From Ecdyonurus torrentis (Eukaryota > Arthropoda > Insecta > Ephemeroptera > Heptageniidae), in assembly GCA_949318235.1 (NCBI GenBank), contig OX439137.1, positions 17,592,671 to 17,656,670 of the forward strand: a stretch of 64,000 nt of DNA, written 5' to 3'. Positions 63,101-64,000 of this stretch are shown piece after piece. A program made the translations under genes and the position numbers. The notes below the pieces were generated by a model that saw only the letters and a program-made list of their open reading frames with translations, was not told where the DNA came from and ran no database searches. The number at the start of each line of letters is the position of its first letter. The stretch's first letter is position 1.

Positions 63101-63391
63101 AGACAATATATGGCATGATATATATATTTTTCAAATATATATTTTTTAATCCACTATTGCCATTTGAGATTTTCAGTTGACGCTGCTGCCTGGCGCACAC
63201 TCTCATTTGGTTTCTCCCTATCAAATTTTAACGTCACATGTTTTTCTTTATTACTGACATTTAAAACATATTTAAAAAAATTATAGCTCTTTTATTTGAA
63301 AATTATTAAAACTCAAAGATTATCTTATTTTTTGTTTTAATTGGTTGACTTTGTGATGTTTCAGAATCGTTGGAACAGCTCAGACTTCTAG
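54910..63391 (+). CDS. eIF3e (INT6): Eukaryotic translation initiation factor 3 subunit e, 9 coding exons, 441 aa
   Basis: eIF3e is a PCI subunit of the eIF3 octamer core that places the 40S ribosome on mRNA. Coding exons: 54910-54999, 56182-56460, 57240-57362, 57687-57919, 59339-59465, 60121-60332, 60974-61118, 61531-61620, 63365-63391; all junctions are GT-AG and in phase. Diagnostic peptides: [99 protein letters not shown]. Residues about 220-400 form the PCI domain. Length fits the family (human 445). Exon 5 has a small in-frame duplication NALNAL. The C-terminus [17 protein letters not shown] is the usual poorly conserved tail. The TAG stop is at 63389-63391; no canonical AATAAA is obvious after it. 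Confidence 0.97.
55707..55936 (+). mobile_element. Family F element, copy 2, in eIF3e intron 1
   Basis: 230 bp, ends CAAGGCCCA / TGGACCTTG, flanked by GATATACAG (55698-55706) and GACATACAG (55937-55945), a 9-base duplication with one change. Shares GGTTAGATGCTC, TTATCAGTGAC and CTGCGCTCAACCTCTTTATTAT with the copy at 48297. Confidence 0.87.
56768..57097. mobile_element. Palindromic family A element, copy 3 (eIF3e intron 2)
   Basis: Same inverted-repeat structure as the copy at 20871; arms start CTGGCCTTACTTACTTAGC and end GTAAGTAAGGCCAGCGCT. Small differences between arms (for example AACATATGACGG at 56993-57004) show they now diverge independently. Confidence 0.88.
58018..58330 (+). mobile_element. 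LINE 3' fragment (family Q), copy 3, in eIF3e intron 4
   Basis: Degenerate reading frame [26 protein letters not shown]...[17 protein letters not shown]...RVDGRRDR, the post-RT region of an RTE/L1-like ORF2, broken by frameshifts. A family A palindrome starts directly at its 3' side (58338), so the palindrome may have inserted into it. Confidence 0.75.
58338..58668. mobile_element. Palindromic family A element, copy 4 (eIF3e intron 4)
   Basis: Same family; the right arm lacks a few bases next to the centre (GTGCTC joins directly to TTCTTTG). Directly abuts the LINE fragment at 58018-58330. Confidence 0.88.
58986..59298. mobile_element. Family H inverted-repeat element, copy 2 (eIF3e intron 4)
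   Basis: Arms ACGTAGAACACGTTGAAC and GTTCAACGTGTTCTAC, inner arms GTGACGTCACAGCTCGCCTG and GTGAGCTGTGACGTCAT, about 300 bp. Ends about 40 bases before the exon 5 acceptor. Confidence 0.83.
60571..60752. mobile_element. Family M element, copy 2 (eIF3e intron 6)
   Basis: TGTTTACTCAAAAAACGGAAAAGG to CCACATTTTGAGTAAACA, same GAGGTAGCTCAGGCCTAGCTTG centre. Confidence 0.83.
61769..62024. mobile_element. Family H element, copy 3 (eIF3e intron 8)
   Basis: GGCGTAGAACACCTTGAACA to CAAGGTGTTCTTCTACGCCT; shorter centre (GCGGTCACTGACGTAACAGC). Confidence 0.83.
62167..62394. mobile_element. Family C element (eIF3e intron 8)
   Basis: Matches from CTTCAATAACATAGGCAGCATAGG to TGACGTCATGCGCATACACC; the left terminus is replaced by ATGCTGGACAATGCATAAGG sequence. 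Confidence 0.75.
62482..62829. mobile_element. Palindromic family A element, copy 5 (eIF3e intron 8)
   Basis: Full-length copy with flanks AATTAGCAGCGCT and AGCGATGCTAATT. The right arm has a small GTCATTA duplication near 62700-62712. Followed within 60 bases by another foldback at 62891. Confidence 0.88.
62891..63242. mobile_element. Foldback element, about 350 bp (eIF3e intron 8)
   Basis: Arms about 150 bases: ACATGTGACGTTAAAATTTG ... TGCCATATATTGTCTCAAGC and complement, loop about 45 bases around 63043-63085. Ends about 120 bases before the last eIF3e exon. Confidence 0.9.
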
Positions 63392-63777
63392 CCAAGTCCA
63401 GCCAGCTTGTGACGTCCTCTAATTAACCATCAATCAAGTGACCATGCTACACATTAGACTGTGGAGGGGGTAGGTAGGGGCTGATATATATTAGTGTTGT
63501 TCGTAAACCCTCTTGAACAACATTACATTTAAGTAAGCATAGTTGATCACTGTTCAATAGCAGAGAAGATGCAAGGTTTACCTACAGTACTGTTGTTAGC
63601 TCTCCTACCCCCTCCCTGTGTCTGATGCAGTCTGAATGTGGATTATTATTGTTAATTTGTATACACTCTTGGTATCACGTGTCATCAATACACATATTGA
63701 AACTTCTAATCAAACTGTCTCTTATTTTATGTACGTAACTTTGGTTTTTAAAGAGATAGAAAGGGGGGGGGGGGTAG

Positions 63778-63806
<29 letters not shown>
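63392..63806 (+). other. eIF3e 3' flank / probable 3' UTR
   Basis: Follows the TAG stop. Contains G/C-richer sequence with several CCTCC and GGGGG runs, a poly-G tract at 63764-63774 and a poly-A tract at 63779-63805. No AATAAA seen; the mRNA end may use a variant signal or lie beyond the window. Confidence 0.5.
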
Positions 63807-63808
<2 letters not shown>

Positions 63809-64000
63809 AAGGCTGTAGGGTACCAACCTTATACCTCAAAAAACTAAAAGTGTTTTGGGTCTAAATTTGGTAGTCATTGTGTAACTAAGGGTCACACTTA
63901 GCCGTGATAAAAATTCCATGTTTGACCGTCCTGAAAAAAAAAAAGAAAAAAATTATCAAAATTAACATTGGGCCTTATGCGCTTAAAATGTCAAAAAAAT
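63807..64000. mobile_element. Family D element, copy 4, cut by window end
   Basis: Starts GGCTGTAGGGTACCAACC and runs off the window; about 190 bases match the other copies. Lies about 420 bases after the eIF3e stop, just past a poly-A tract. Confidence 0.8.

Overview
This is a window of animal nuclear DNA from an invertebrate whose phylum I cannot name. Three conserved genes are split by GT-AG introns, and the introns and intergenic DNA are AT-rich and packed with poly-A/T tracts, microsatellites and short inverted-repeat elements. There is no sign of bacterial, plasmid or CRISPR content.

Genes. (1) 9248-35732, minus strand: a CARMIL-family gene (capping protein, Arp2/3 and myosin-I linker; LRRC16 family). 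I rebuilt it from 28 coding exons in continuous phase, giving 1271 residues: PH-like domain, leucine-rich repeats, helical domain, then a disordered tail with the capping-protein-binding CPI and CSI motifs. (2) 50222-54370, minus strand: a two-exon SOCS6-like gene of 485 residues with a C-terminal SH2 domain and SOCS box. (3) 54910-63391, plus strand: translation initiation factor 3 subunit e (eIF3e/INT6), 9 coding exons, 441 residues. SOCS6 and eIF3e start head to head with 539 bases between their start codons, probably a shared promoter. The three genes act in actin-filament uncapping, ubiquitin-linked signal attenuation and translation initiation; I see no pathway joining them.

Layout. 1-9247 is intergenic and repeat-rich. 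9248-35732 is CARMIL; its introns hold most of the window's mobile elements, including a tRNA-derived SINE, a LINE 3' fragment and a 290-base GA tract. 35733-50221 is intergenic with nested non-autonomous elements. 50222-63391 holds the SOCS6/eIF3e pair, and 63392-64000 is 3' flank with another repeat cut by the window edge.

The most unusual content is the dispersed elements, about fifteen families, mostly under 700 bp and without any transposase frame: near-perfect palindromes of about 330 bp in five places; a roughly 300-bp family in about 13 copies; TTAA-flanked families; a 230-bp family with clear 9-base target duplications; and several clean nested insertions. Several apparently unrelated families carry the CRE-type octamer TGACGTCA near their termini. 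All family and gene assignments rest on reading the sequence and remembered protein families; no searches were run.
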